Part shown: piece by piece, positions 44,501 to 58,700 of the stretch | How the letters are laid out: every line of letters starts with the position of its first letter | Numbering within the stretch: the first letter of the stretch is position 1 | Assembly (NCBI GenBank): GCA_964247055.1 | Contig: OZ176055.1 | Span: 2,542,001-2,606,000, forward strand | Reading direction: 5' to 3' | Source: Paragordius varius | Lineage: Eukaryota; Nematomorpha | DNA: 64,000 nucleotides | The notes under the pieces: model-generated | What the model saw: the letters and a program-made list of their open reading frames with translations, nothing else | What the model was told of the DNA's origin: nothing | The model's database searches: none | Position numbers and translations under genes: made by a program

Positions 44501-47500
44501 GCAATAGCGACCGCTAAAAATATGGGTGCTATCGTTCGGGCTTTTGATACCAGGCCTGCGGCCCGCGAACAGGTCCAGAGTTTGGGTGCCCAATTTTTGG
44601 AGATAAAACTTAAACCTGGATCATCCAAAGTATATACTTTTTAAAAATTATAAATTTGTTGAATTTTCCTTAAATTGAAATCGAGCAAGCACTCTTTATA
44701 AGCCATATCTGTAGTTTAAATGGCTCAAAGAGTATGAAATTTACATATCAGTAGCCATGTATGAGATTTTTCGTTTTATAATTTACATATTTATAGTATG
44801 CTCATTTATGCTGGTCTAATCACATTATAAATGTTGCCCCAACCGGTAATACAGTAACGTGTGCTATAAAATAAAACTTGTCCATAATTAAGTAAAACAA
44901 AAGGAAAAAATTGTTTATTTTTAACATTTTGTTATTTTCACCCATATACTCATGTGTTGCCAAGTGGTCAATAAATATGTGCACACTGTTATATTTTGAA
45001 TTATTGTAAAATTTATAAAATTCAATTATATATCACAAATGATGTTGAATATGTGTTTAATAGTGTTTAAAACAAAAAGACTTAATTTTTGGAGGTATTT
45101 TGAGAATTTCGTATAATTTATTCTAGTATTGAATTATAAAGTATGATTAAGTTTATACTAGAAAGTTATTAATTACTGATAACAGCATATGCAGCAAAAA
45201 GAATTATTATTGGCTAATAATAGTAAAAAGTGAAAAAAAACTATAAGCCAATAATACTGCCCTTTGTTGTATCTGCTCTTTGGCAATAATTAATTACTTC
45301 CTAACCTCATACTGTTAGTGCTGTTAAACATAAAAATCCATATGGGAAACAAAGATTTATTATTATATTGTATGTTAACGTAACTTTAAAAATGTTAATT
45401 ATTTAAAAAATAACTTGCTAATAGTACATATTTAATTTTTCATTCATTTGATATAAAAAAACAATATATCTCTTTATAAGGGCTTCTTATTCAATTTGAA
45501 TAATTATTAATAAATTTTAAGCAATAATTTTCCAAATTCCGATAATAATGACCAGTAATGTTATGTTAAAAACTATATCTTTATTGCTAAAAATCAATTC
45601 AAAAATAGTGTTTTAATCAAATATTCAACATGTTATTTATTAAAATTTCATTCCATTTATAATTATTTTAATGATAATAATTTTTGGATTTAGAATAATA
45701 CAACAGAATCTGGGGAAACCGCTGGTGGGTATGCCAAAGAAATGTCACCAGAATTTTTGAAAGCAGAAAAAGAGCTGTTTTTTGAACAGTGTCGCGATAT
45801 AGATATATTAATCACTACGGCTCAAATATTTGGGAAAAAAGCACCATTACTTTTTTCTAAAGTATGGCAGTATTTTATCAAAATATAAAGTTTTTTTATG
45901 TAATAAAAATGTAATATAGGTATATAGTTGTAGGTTAATGAAAACTTTATGACTGTTTTTATATTTTTTAATGATGCTTTGTTTTTTATTTAGGTAATAA
46001 ATTAATTTTTAATAGTTTGGACATGACCTTTTTTTAAACATTTAAATATTTAAATCAGATATATAATTATCTTATATTATTTTGGTTATATCTTTATACT
46101 TAAAAAATTGAAAACTGTGCACATTAAATCTTGACTTTATTTGATAGATAAACACTTTATTAATTTTTCACTTTTTTTTCATATTCATTGTTATCAAAAT
46201 CATGGTTTAAAAAGTAAGTAAGCTTTAAAAAATATTTTTCATACCAAAATTAAGAGAATTACGCATTATATCATGTGTAATTGAATCGAGCTTGCGTGAA
46301 TACGTATTAAATAAAATTAATTTATATCCCTTAGTTTTTACATCCATGTTTTTACATGTAATTTTTTTGTTTTGAACATAAATAGGAAATGATTGAGGGT
46401 ATGAAACCAGGTAGTGTGGTCGTTGATTTAGCCGCGGAAACTGGTGGGAATGTCGAGCTGACAAAAGCTGGTGACACTTTTATTACACCCCAAGGTGTAA
46501 CCATAATTGGGCAAACGGATTTCCCTTCACGGCTAGCTACGCAAGCTTCAACCCTGTTTGCAAACAATGTAGCTAAATATTTGCTCTCTATGAGTATGGT
46601 TTTTGGTTTTTGAAAAGCTTTTTTTGGATGTTTTTAATAATTAATTAGTTGTTTTTAGACTTGATTAGTTTAAAACAGAGGTGTCCAACACGCTTTGTTC
46701 GGTACACAAAAGTGATGCTCAGAAAATGTTAAAAAAATAAAAAATTTATTTGCAATCAAAAATTTACGATTATTTAGAAAATTATCATCCAGTGGGCTCA
46801 AAGAAAAATATAATAAGACATTTATGTTGGAAACCTCTGGTGTTAAATATATGGTTAGGTTATATTATAAAAGATTTATTACTCCACAATGCGTTGGGGA
46901 AATAAGTTATGAGCTTTTGGTTTTATAATTAAGCGATTTACACAATATAATGAGCTTTTTTAGAAATTATTCAAAATATGAGACTTTTTTTAAAAAAAAT
47001 GAGTCATTATTACCTTAACTTTTGTATACTAATTGGTTTTTTTTGTTTATAATGCATTTTTTATGGCATAAATAAGTTTTTAGATTTTAAGGATATGTAT
47101 TAAACATAATTTTCTTACTGGGTAGTGCTATTTTTTGGTTTTCTAACTTATTATATTCGATATGACCTGAATCGTTTTATTAAAATATAGGATGGGTGCA
47201 TAAAACAATTTCGTAAATATTTTTGAGGGGATATAGCTATCGTTCATTAAATTAGATAAAGAATTGTTTTGTAATACTCAAAATATTTTTATAAGCCATA
47301 AATCCTTATTACATAAAACATTATGAATATACCCTTTACAATTCTAACCCTTATTCAAATTCACCCTTGAACAATTCTAATTCACCTTAAAAATAAATTT
47401 GTGTTTTCAGGCTAATATAATTCATTATTAATATAAAATATATCTTAATGGCATAGTTTATTATTTTTTCAGTATTATTTTAATTTTAAACAAATTTTCT

Positions 47501-49749
47501 TTTTAAAAAAATATAAATAATTTTTAATCTTAAAACACTTAATTTATTTTAGGGTGAATTTGAACTGTAAATGGTATATTTAAAAGTTCTCAGTTATGGA
47601 CCAATTTTTATATAACAGCCAATATAATATTTTTAATTGATAAAATCGGTTTTTTTGTTTTTGTTTTAAACCCAATACCTAATGTTTAGATCGAAACGGT
47701 GACACATTTCACATTGATTTGAGTGATGTCGTGGTCCGAGGTAGTTTAATAACACATAATGGGGTATTGTTCTACCCACCTCCTCCTTTACAAGTTTCTG
47801 TTGGTACTCAAACTACCCCCTTGAGTGAAACCACAGTAGACAAAGGTAAATATTTAAAATGGAATTCAACGGTTATTCTCTTATGTATTCTTTTATAAAA
47901 TAAATTTATTAATTTGTTTGGTTTTTTAATTAAATTATATCACATTTGCTTTCAAAACATATTTTTTGCCCAATCGAAGTTTCGAAGCAGTTTAATTATT
48001 ATTTTATTGTATATCAAAATTATAAAATTAAAGTCCTTTTTTATTTTTGGTAAAATAATTTGATATTAGTTAATATATTTGCATTTGAATCATATAATTT
48101 ACTCATTCGCAATCCAGATTATTATTATATCGAGTCGATGGAGAATAATATTTTTTTTACTTTATTTTTTGTATTTAAATTGGAGCACTATTTTATTTTC
48201 TAACCATTATTTTACTCGTTTTTTTACAATAATTATTTTTGATAGACGCTTTTTTTATTTAATCTATTCTGACAAATAACTTCCAAAACAATTATCAGGT
48301 GGTTCCAGTCCTTTGAATGCTTCTTCTGGTACGGCTTTACTTAATAAAGCTAAAGAAAGAGCCCTGAGTCCATTTCAAGCAACTATGCGAAATGTCATTC
48401 TATACACTGGAGGTTTAATTATATTAGTATTTTTGGATACTATTTCATTTTTTGAAAAGTTTTATATGATATGCAGTCAGTATCCTTTATTTTATCAAAA
48501 ATTTATTTTCTGTTAAATGGGTGCAAATATTTGTTAAAGAATGGAAAAACAAGAGTTCTATGGGATTAACAATATCATATTTATCAAAAAAGTATGAGAA
48601 TTACCAGAGACCTCTTGTTTTTTTCATCCTTTACCAAATATTTATACCCATTTAACAAAAAAAATAAATTTTTGATAAAAGGATACATGACTGTTGAAAT
48701 TTTTATTATAAGCAATTTGTTGTTGAATAATCAAATTCTTTAAATTAATTATTAAGGATTGTTTGAAACAGTATAAAAATAAAAGCCATTTCCTGGCTTT
48801 TTATTTTTATTCCATACATGCATATGTGACATCCATAAAGCAAGGTTTTAAAATTCATTTAATTTAATTAAGGGAATTAATTAATTTGTTAAATATACTC
48901 TAAATGTATATTTAATTCTATATAAATATAACTAATTAAATTAGCAAATTGTTTGTCATAATTTATTTTTATAATTTAATATTTGTATATCATATATACA
49001 TATATTTTTAGGCTTGGGGTCTATGGTAGGTTTAGGAGCTGTATCCCCTGGCCCAGCATTTAATACAATGTGTACTACGTTTGCTTTGTCCACCATTGCA
49101 GGTTTACTATATATAATTTAAATAAAATTTTGATTTTTTTTAAATTTTAAATGATTATTTTTTAATTTATATGAGATGATTTTCAAAAAGACAATATCTT
49201 TATATTTTTGTGGAGTCAATTTTAAAAAAACGCAGGTCACACTTTTAATTTTTAATTATGAAAAAAATAATCTCATATAACATATACAAAAAAACTATTT
49301 ATCTATTTCATAGATTGCGTAAAAAATATAAAAAATTAACTTTTACACTTTTTAATCAAATCATGGTGGTAGGTTATCACACAGTGTGGGGCGTCAAACC
49401 AGCCCTACATTCTCCCCTCATGTCTGTAACGAATGCCATCTCAGGACTTACAGCTATTGGTGCGTTACTTATGTTAAATACGCCCAATCATTATTTCAAT
49501 GGAAACTCTAATATTAACACTGCATCGCCGCCCACAATTAGTGGAGGTTTTTACTTTAATTTTTGTGTAAAAGTTTGGATATCTAAAATTTTATGTTTTG
49601 CAATGATTTTTATTTTTTTGGGGGAACTGGAATTAAAATCATTTCTGTGTCCTGTAGTTTTCCGTATTTTATTTAATATTATAATGGTTAATCGTTTTGT
49701 TTTTCGTTTTAATTCTATAGATATGCTCAAATATTTTGATACTATACAT

Positions 49750-49797
<48 letters not shown>

Positions 49798-52700
49798 ATA
49801 TAAACAGCAAAATTTTATTTTGTTGAATATAATTAAAATATATTAAAAAAATATTCTTTTTAAATAATATAACAAGCATTATAAACGTGAGTTTTACCCA
49901 TAAGAGTAAAAAATAAAGCAATAAAAATATTATATTTTTATGGCAAATTTTGCCCGTTTTTTTAAAACTTTAATGTTTTGGTATCCACAAAATTGTGTTA
50001 ATTATTTAGCAATTTTTTTGATAAATTTAATATAAATTATAGCCTTACATTTAATCTGTTTGTTTAGGTTTTTTGCAACAGTTTTGGGCAGATTTAGCAT
50101 CCCTAAGTACGACGCAACATTTAGCCAGCGCGGCCATTTTGTTGTCTGCTATAAACATTGGAGGGGGCTTTCTTATAACGCAACGCATGTTGGATATGTT
50201 TAAGCGACCAAGTATTATATTACTTATATATAAACATAAATTTTTTTTTAAATTTAACCTATAATTTTAACCCAATCAAAAAAATTTGTATTTTTGTGTG
50301 CAATCTTATTCTTATTATATAAATATTCCATATTTACAAATTTTATATTTACACAGTAAAAATTGTAAATATACGGGACAAAACGTAAAAATATAAGGAC
50401 AAATATAAAATGCAAACAAAAATCTTAATTTTTCCTATATAAACTATCTAAAAATTGTACAATATGTAATTGATTGTGACACTAATATTCATCTCTTCTC
50501 CATACTTTGCAATTTCAAACTAGAGTTTCCGTTAAATAAATCAAGATTTTAAAAGTATATGATTGTTTTTTTACAAAAAATAATCTATCTATATATTTTT
50601 AATTAATTTAAAAATTTTACATTTTTTATATAAAAATATTTTACATATATTTAGCCGATCCCCCGGAATATAATTATTTATATTTGATTCCTACCACTGT
50701 TTTTCTAAGTTCATATCTAACAGCATATTACCATTATCATCTGCCTAACGTTAAAGAGATCGGAGAATTGGGTATTATGATAAAAATTAAAATATCATTA
50801 ATTCATTTTCATAAATTGGTTAAATTTATTTTCGATATTAAATCTAAAACATTTAAGCAAGTGTATAACATTTAAAAATTGGTTATGTTTCAAATAATAT
50901 AATATTCAAGGATTCAACTAAAACTGAGAAAAAAAGAATTTTGAAAGATTGAAACGGGTCTTAATATACTATATATCAGATTAGCTCATTCTGTTTAAAA
51001 TATACTAAAAAACGCCAATAGCTTTAAACGTATATTTAATTCCATAGCCTCATATGAAAATAAACAAAAGTAAAAACTCAAAGTTTAATATTTTAGATAC
51101 AACAGTGACCCTTAAATTATTTAATAATTATTATTTGGGATGTAATACAGATGTAAATTGGTTATTTTAATTAATTGAAACGGTAAACCTAAAAATCATA
51201 TATGTCAAGGTTTTTAAAAGATGATATTCTTATAGTTTTTACATTTTGTTTTAATTAATTTTTATCAATTCCTTATTTGTGTTTAGCTTCTGCCATGTGT
51301 TGTTTGGGTTCTTTAGCTGGTCTCGCTTCCCAGAAAACGTGTCGAATAGGGAATGCCCTAGGTTTAACTGGTGTTTTAGGCGGCTTAACTATAACCCTTT
51401 CAACATTTCACCCAATTAATCAATTGAATGGAAGTAGCTCTAACGCAATTAGTACCACTCTAAATGAAAATTTATTAAGGTTTGTATTGCATTTTTTAAA
51501 ATGCCATTTTTTTGCAAATAACTAATATTTAAATGATAATTTAGCTCAATATTAATCATTATTTGTCGCCATTTTGCTAAAGTGTTTTTTAATTTAGAAT
51601 ATTCTATTAATAATAAGTTAACATCGAATTTTTATTTCGCAAAAATTTATGTTTTAAGCTCTAAAAAACGAACTTTTAAATAATTTTTTATTTTAATCAT
51701 AATTGTCTCATAAAAGTTATTTTTAAACACCTATTGGTCATTTTAATAAGAGCTCAAACGCATTCAGTACCGCTTTAATTGATAATTTACTTTTTTACTT
51801 TAGAATAACTATATATATAATTTTTAAAGGCAAAATACGAATTTTTTATTAATTTTAGATTTTTTAATCATGATTGTCGCATAACCCTTTTAATATTTCA
51901 CACAATTAATCAATTAAATAACGCAATCAGTACCACTCTTAATGATAATATACCAAAGTTAAGCATCATTGATTAATAATGAGTAAAAATCCAATTTTTA
52001 TCTAAAAAAAACTATTTTTTTATTAATAGAAATATGTAAATCAAGAAATTACAATATATGTATAGATATAAGAATTTTTTTTATTTTTAACTTTTAATCT
52101 ATAAAAACAAAACATTTAATTAGTAAATCAATTATGTGGTTGTTTTGTTTTTTACTTTGTTTTACTGAATATATATGACTTTTTATTGTAAACCTCACAA
52201 TCATTGTAAAATAGAGAAAATGTCTTCTAATACAGATTATATATAAATTGGATATTTATGATAAAAATATTTATTAGATTTTCCATTAAATATATAATTC
52301 CGAATAGGTTATGATTTTTAAATTACAAAGTCACTTTTTTTGTATACGCCTAATAGATTACATGACGTGATGTTATCAAATCCGGCCATGTCTCAAGCCC
52401 TAATGTTACTAACTAGTGGAACTCTCTTGGGTTCAGTTATAGCGAAACGAATTCCCATAACTGATTTACCTCAATTAGTTGCCCTTTTCCATTCGTTTGT
52501 GGGTTTAGCTGCTGTGCTAACGTGTCTTTCAGATTTTTATCACTTACATAGGTAGGCGGCAACTTTAGTTTTTTTGACATTTTGAGAAAAGGTGTAATGT
52601 AATTTGGTTTAATTTTGAGGTGAAAATTAAAAAAATTTGTGGGTTAATTATATATTTTTATCATTTACATACTTAAGTAAGTAGATTTTTTATTAGAGGG

Positions 52701-55700
52701 ACGTGTGTGATAAAGATTTTAATCATTTAATGATAAAAATTAATTAAAACTTTGGGATGAAAACTAAAAATTTTGTGGGTCAATTATATGTTTAAAGATA
52801 TGCAGGTGGATTATTTTATATTAATTTTGTCATTAAGGACCTATGTGAAAAAATTATTGATAATCATTTGATAATTTCGTGATAAAAATAAATTTTTAGG
52901 CGGGTTTATTGGATATTTAGGGATTTATTTTAAAACACATCTATGTAATTACTCCATAGTTAAAAATTAAAATTTTGGAGGTAGGATAAAAAAATTCAAT
53001 GTTTTCATAAAATATTTCGATTTTTTAACCTCAAAAAAAATAAATTGTTTATTTGGAAGTTAAAAAAATTAAATTTTTAAAACTAATTTTGATATCACAT
53101 ATTATATATATAATATAGGGTAAGATGTGAACGTATACGAAATATTAGACACGGGTTACAGTTAATTTTATATATTTGTTTGAAAGGAATGGAAATCACT
53201 ATTCATTTTTGGTGTAAAATTGGGAAAAAAATTAGGGTAATTGAATATTTTTATTTAATATTGAATAAATTGATGGTCTATTGTGAGATGTGAACACTAA
53301 ATATATTAATTTTTTTAGGCGTACGTTTTTGGCTCTAATAATTTCAAAATAAATTATCTCTATTTACGATTTAAAGGGTTTTTCATACCAATGTTTTGAT
53401 GCTTTTTTAACAGCAATTCATAATTTTTTCTTTAAAGTGGATACACTAACACTTTATTTACAAGTTTATGTTTTAGTGTAATATGTGGAAGTTAAAAAAA
53501 TTTGGTTACAATACTCATTTTTTCAAAACACACTAGTTTCTCAATGTGTGTTTGAAATATACTATTTTCGATAATATTTATTTTAATAATTTTTGGTTTT
53601 TCTAACTAAATTTTCATCTTCATCATCATTATTGATCAAGGTATTCAAGAATGAGTATCTGATATATTTTATTCTCACATGTTTTGTGGTTGTAGGCGTC
53701 TTTTTTTAACATCAATTTTTCGTTCGTCTATTTTAGAAGTGTTCAACACTAATGATGGCTTCTCTAAGCTGCATTCGTATATATGGGAATTACAAAATTT
53801 TATTTAACATACGATTATTGTAAAAACTACTATTTTTTATCATTTTTTTCAATTTTGATCGCCAAAATTCAGTAAAATTCTTTTAGAATTGTTTTTAGGA
53901 TAACCAAATTTACTTAAATTTTGTATATGATTCTCGCGGGCTGCATAAATATTTTGGAGAGCCATGTGTTGCCCAACCCTGCTCTATACCCTATCTGATT
54001 GTTTTCTGCCAGCCAGGGTTCGGAACTGCTTGGCAAAGCTTTTGAATCTAATTTTAATGGTGCATCTTTTTTAAAATATTATATCATAATTTCTTCTTCG
54101 CTCAATGTTTCCTAACCAGTCAGTTAGTCTTTTGGTTTGAATTACCCTATGATCAATTGGATTAATGAAAGATTGTGTAAATATATACGCCAAAATTATC
54201 ATTGAAATTGTAGCTTGGGTTTACCAAACTTAGAAAGGGTACCATTCAATCAAGCACATAATAAATAGCAAATTGATAAACATTAAGACAAGCGGAGATA
54301 TACACTACAGCGATACGGCTAGCCCTTATACATACGGCGCAAAAACCTGGCCACTGTCTAAAAATTAATAAAATTAAAAACCTACAGATTTTTTTATTAT
54401 CCTTAAAACAATTATTTATGCATTATACCCAATCAAATACAAATTTAATAAAAATTTTGATGTATACAACATAAACTTTAACTAAATTTTAGATGGTATT
54501 AATTTTATTTGCCGATTATAAGTTGATTACATTTTAATACCTTTTTTTTAAATGTTAACCTATTTGTTCTGAATAAAGCATTGTGGACATGGTTGGGATG
54601 GATAAGGAATTGCATACAAGCAATGTCGAATTAATGGCCATTTCTCTGGGAACTTTGATTGGTGGAATAACTTTTACTGGTTCACTCATGGCTTTTGGAA
54701 AACTTCAAGGTTGCCATTAATTATTCAGATTTTTCAATAAAAATTGTATATATATATATATATATAAATACAATTAAAATGTCAAATATTTCATATTTTG
54801 AAACAACTTTTTTTTGACCTGATATATGGTATAATCTTAGCATAATATATTACGAATACTAGTTTTTAGAGGTCTATTATAATATTTTTAAGTTAAGAGC
54901 TATATTAATGGTTTATAATGTCTTTTATTTGGTGGATAGACAAAAAAATATCGACAAATATGATACGCTTTTTCTAGCATAAATTTTATTATACATAACT
55001 TTTTATAATTTAGTCCCAATAAAAAATAAATACAATTTTCGCTTACATTGAATTAGATATATGTAACTGGTTATGAATGCATTCGTGTGACTCCATTAAA
55101 GTAGGTATTTCAAGCGGTTTAAAACTTTTTGATATATTTACATGATATGAACATAAAATAATGGTTTTAAACTTAAATTTTATGTCCATTTTACACATCT
55201 CTTTTTCTTTAATTTAACAATTGGCTTGCTTAATTTCATTTTTATCAACTTACAACAAACATTTCCATTTGTATTGTAATTAATGGATTGGTATTATGAT
55301 AATGAAATGATAGCTAAAAATAAGTTTTTTTGACCAGCCAAATACTTATACACTAAATTTATGTATTAATGCCGCAATTAAACTACACCTTTCAAATTTG
55401 ACTTATAATAATATAGAGCTTTTTTATTGAGGTTATTAATTTCTCTGTATATATATTACAGGGCTTATTCGATCAGCCCCTATAATGTTACCAGGGAGAC
55501 ATGCATTGAATGCCAGTATGGTTTTAGCTAGCGCCGTTTCAGTCGCCCTTTTTATGAATGAACATTCCCATTTCGCGACCGGTCTTAATTCACTCCTGGC
55601 AATGACTGGCCTATCCGCTGCTCTGGGTGTTACTTTGACTGCGGCGATTGGAGGTTTTTCTTTCGTTTACAATTTATAAGTTTTTTGGGACTTTATACCA

Positions 55701-58700
55701 TAAAATTTTTTATTGTACCTCTTGGGGATTCATTAGTATTTAAGAATCAAAAAATGGCTGGAAAATGCAAACGAAACTGTGATGGGTTTATAAGTATCGT
55801 TATTATAAGTTTTTGATTTACGGTAATGGGTAAATCTTAATAATTTACTAAATGCCATATATTTAATGTAATATTTTCACAATTTTATATTTATGGTTAG
55901 CTGTAATTTATTAAACTCATAACTATATAACTTGGTTATATAAACAATTACTCGTGACTAGTTGATAAAAAATGTAAATTTTTTTCTTCATTTATATTTT
56001 TTAGGCACTGAATTTTTTTCTTTTTTTATTTTTGATATGCATTTATTTTGATTTACCAATTTTTTCAGGAGCTGATATGCCAGTCGTGATAACCGTTTTA
56101 AACAGTTATAGCGGTTGGGCTTTGTGCGCTGAAGGCTTTATGTTAAACAATTCTCTCATGACGATTGTTGGAGCTTTAATTGGCTCGTCCGGTGCTATAC
56201 TCTCCTACATTATGTGTAAGGTAAGATTTAGAATTAATGGAGTAAATTTTTTGAATGACTTTAGTTTTTATTTATAGCAATTCATTATTTAATTTAGGTA
56301 TATAAAATATATTATAAATTAAATATCTAATTAACCTCAAATTTATGCGGTTAAAATGTACGTAATATAATTTAGTTTTAATTTAATTATTTAAAAAGGG
56401 ATTTTTCAAGAGGTTAATTTAAATTTTAAAATTAATCAAATTATAAGTCTTTAAAAAAAGTTGGTAAATCAATCTATATAGGTATTTTGTGGTAAAGTCT
56501 AATTCACAAACAATCCCATTAATAATTATTTTACTTAGATATAGCATATATGATTTTATTTTTTTGTGTATTAAATTGTTTAATAAACTGTAAAACTAAA
56601 ACAAACACAAAAAGTAAGCAGATTTTATATAGAAACAACCATAGTTAATTCTTGATTTTTAGCAATATATATTATTACTATTTTCCAATATATTAATAGT
56701 TGAGGCACCAATTCGGATTATGTTCCTATTACACAATTGTAACAGCGTCTGCAAAAATTTAAATTTTAAAAAAAATTCACGATATATAAGACTAATAGAA
56801 AAACATGATTGGAAATATTATATTTTTAAATGCTCTCTAAAAATTGAATAACGAATTGGGTAAAAGCGAAAATTTGAGATTAAAATGATAATAAATTTTG
56901 TTATGTTGAATATTCTTAATTTTTCCAGCTTTTACGTATATACAAACAGATTATTTTTATTATTAGATTAGATTTAGGAAAAAAGAATGGTGTTGTTCAA
57001 CATAATAAATTTTCATATTTATTAACTGAAATGCTTCAAAATTCTAATAGAAGAGTATTTTCTGCACCCTGATTGTTAAAAAATTTAATTTAGGTTTGTA
57101 GTTAAGATCAAACATTTTGAATAGGTATCACACTTAATTTTAATTTCGTTAAAGTATGGAAAAAAGGTTTAAAACAGGGGACAGCACGCGAGGAATTTCA
57201 AATATAAAATGTTACGAAATCTAAATTAAATTTTTTTAAAAAAAAATTTCTGATAAATCTTTCCGGAATTTGGCAATGAACTGGTAAAAAATATAAAAAT
57301 AAATAGTGATTTTTACAGTCTTGGGTTTAAAATCTATTAAAAAATTTGTTAATGCCTATACATTTTGAAAATAAGGCCGTAAAGCTATTTGTGTTGGGTA
57401 CCCCTGGTTTAAAATATAGCTATACTTGCAATAAATTATCTTTTACTTTTGATGTGTCCCAATAAATTTATTTTTACTGTTTAATTAGGCTATGAACCGC
57501 TCTTTACCAAACGTTATTTTGGGTGGATTTGGAGAATCAGCTGTCACTGTGGATCCAAATGATCCCTCAAAAGTAAATTTTATTGATTCCTTTAAACAAA
57601 GTTTCATATTTTGTTTAATATTTTTATTTGTGTGATGTAGTTTTTCGTAATGCATTTAAGTATATTTCAAAAGTATATTCTTATAAATTTACTGTTATTT
57701 TATTTTGCGATATCTTACAATATTAATTTGCATCTGACTGCAAATTATTAAAATTTGATAAATTATCTAATAAATCACTTAATTTTATCATAATGATAAT
57801 TTTTTAAGAGCGGATAATCAAAACAATCTTCTATATATCTATAATATTGTATGAAAGTGAAAAACTTTTTTATAAAATTGATTCCACAACAATTTAATAT
57901 CATCACAAGCACTTCTATAATATCCTATTTTCTAAAAAAAATATTTAGCCTTTTAAAATATAAATCATATTATTTGCTTTAAAGGCTAACCTTAAACACA
58001 TTACAGCCAATGTCGATTCGGTTGTTGATATGATTTTATCGGCTCAAGATATCGTCATAACACCCGGATATGGTATGTGTGTCGCCAAAGCTCAATACCC
58101 CATTGCTGAAATGGTTAAAGTGTTGACTGAACAGGGAAAACATGTTAGATTTGCTATTCATCCTGTAGCAGGTTTTGAATTAACTTTGGATATTTGCGTA
58201 AATATTTAAAAATAAGGCATGCATTATTGTAAAATCTGTCCATTTGATATGAAAATCAGCAACTTTCATTATTTTGAAATAACCCATCGTTTTGGGTTTA
58301 GGAGAGATGCATTACAGTATTATTACATAGACACAGCAAAATAAAAGATAATTAATTGTAAGTCAACCTTGATTTATTGATAAAACTTAGCGGCTAGACG
58401 AAAAATATGATTTACAGGAAAATCTAAAATTATAAAGACAACAAAAGTAAAAACAGAAAATATTTTTTTCTGTAAGATAACCATGTGATTAAGAGAACTT
58501 GTCTCCATGTTTTAACACCCTAAAATTTTAAATCAGCAACAATAAAAAATAACTTATGATGTTTGTCATCATTCTAATTTTAAAATAAGGTTACAGCTTA
58601 TAAATTTTGATGGTATTAAGTTGAGTATACCTCACAAAATGGTGGTTATTAACTGTTAAAAAAATCTATTTATAATATAATCATATTTATAGATTCATAT

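Noticed and set aside
49258-49372. Upstream part of the frame [17 protein letters not shown] before NNT exon 8
   Set aside because: It would put stops or non-homologous residues before GYHTVWG; the AG at 49371-49372 gives a frame-true join.
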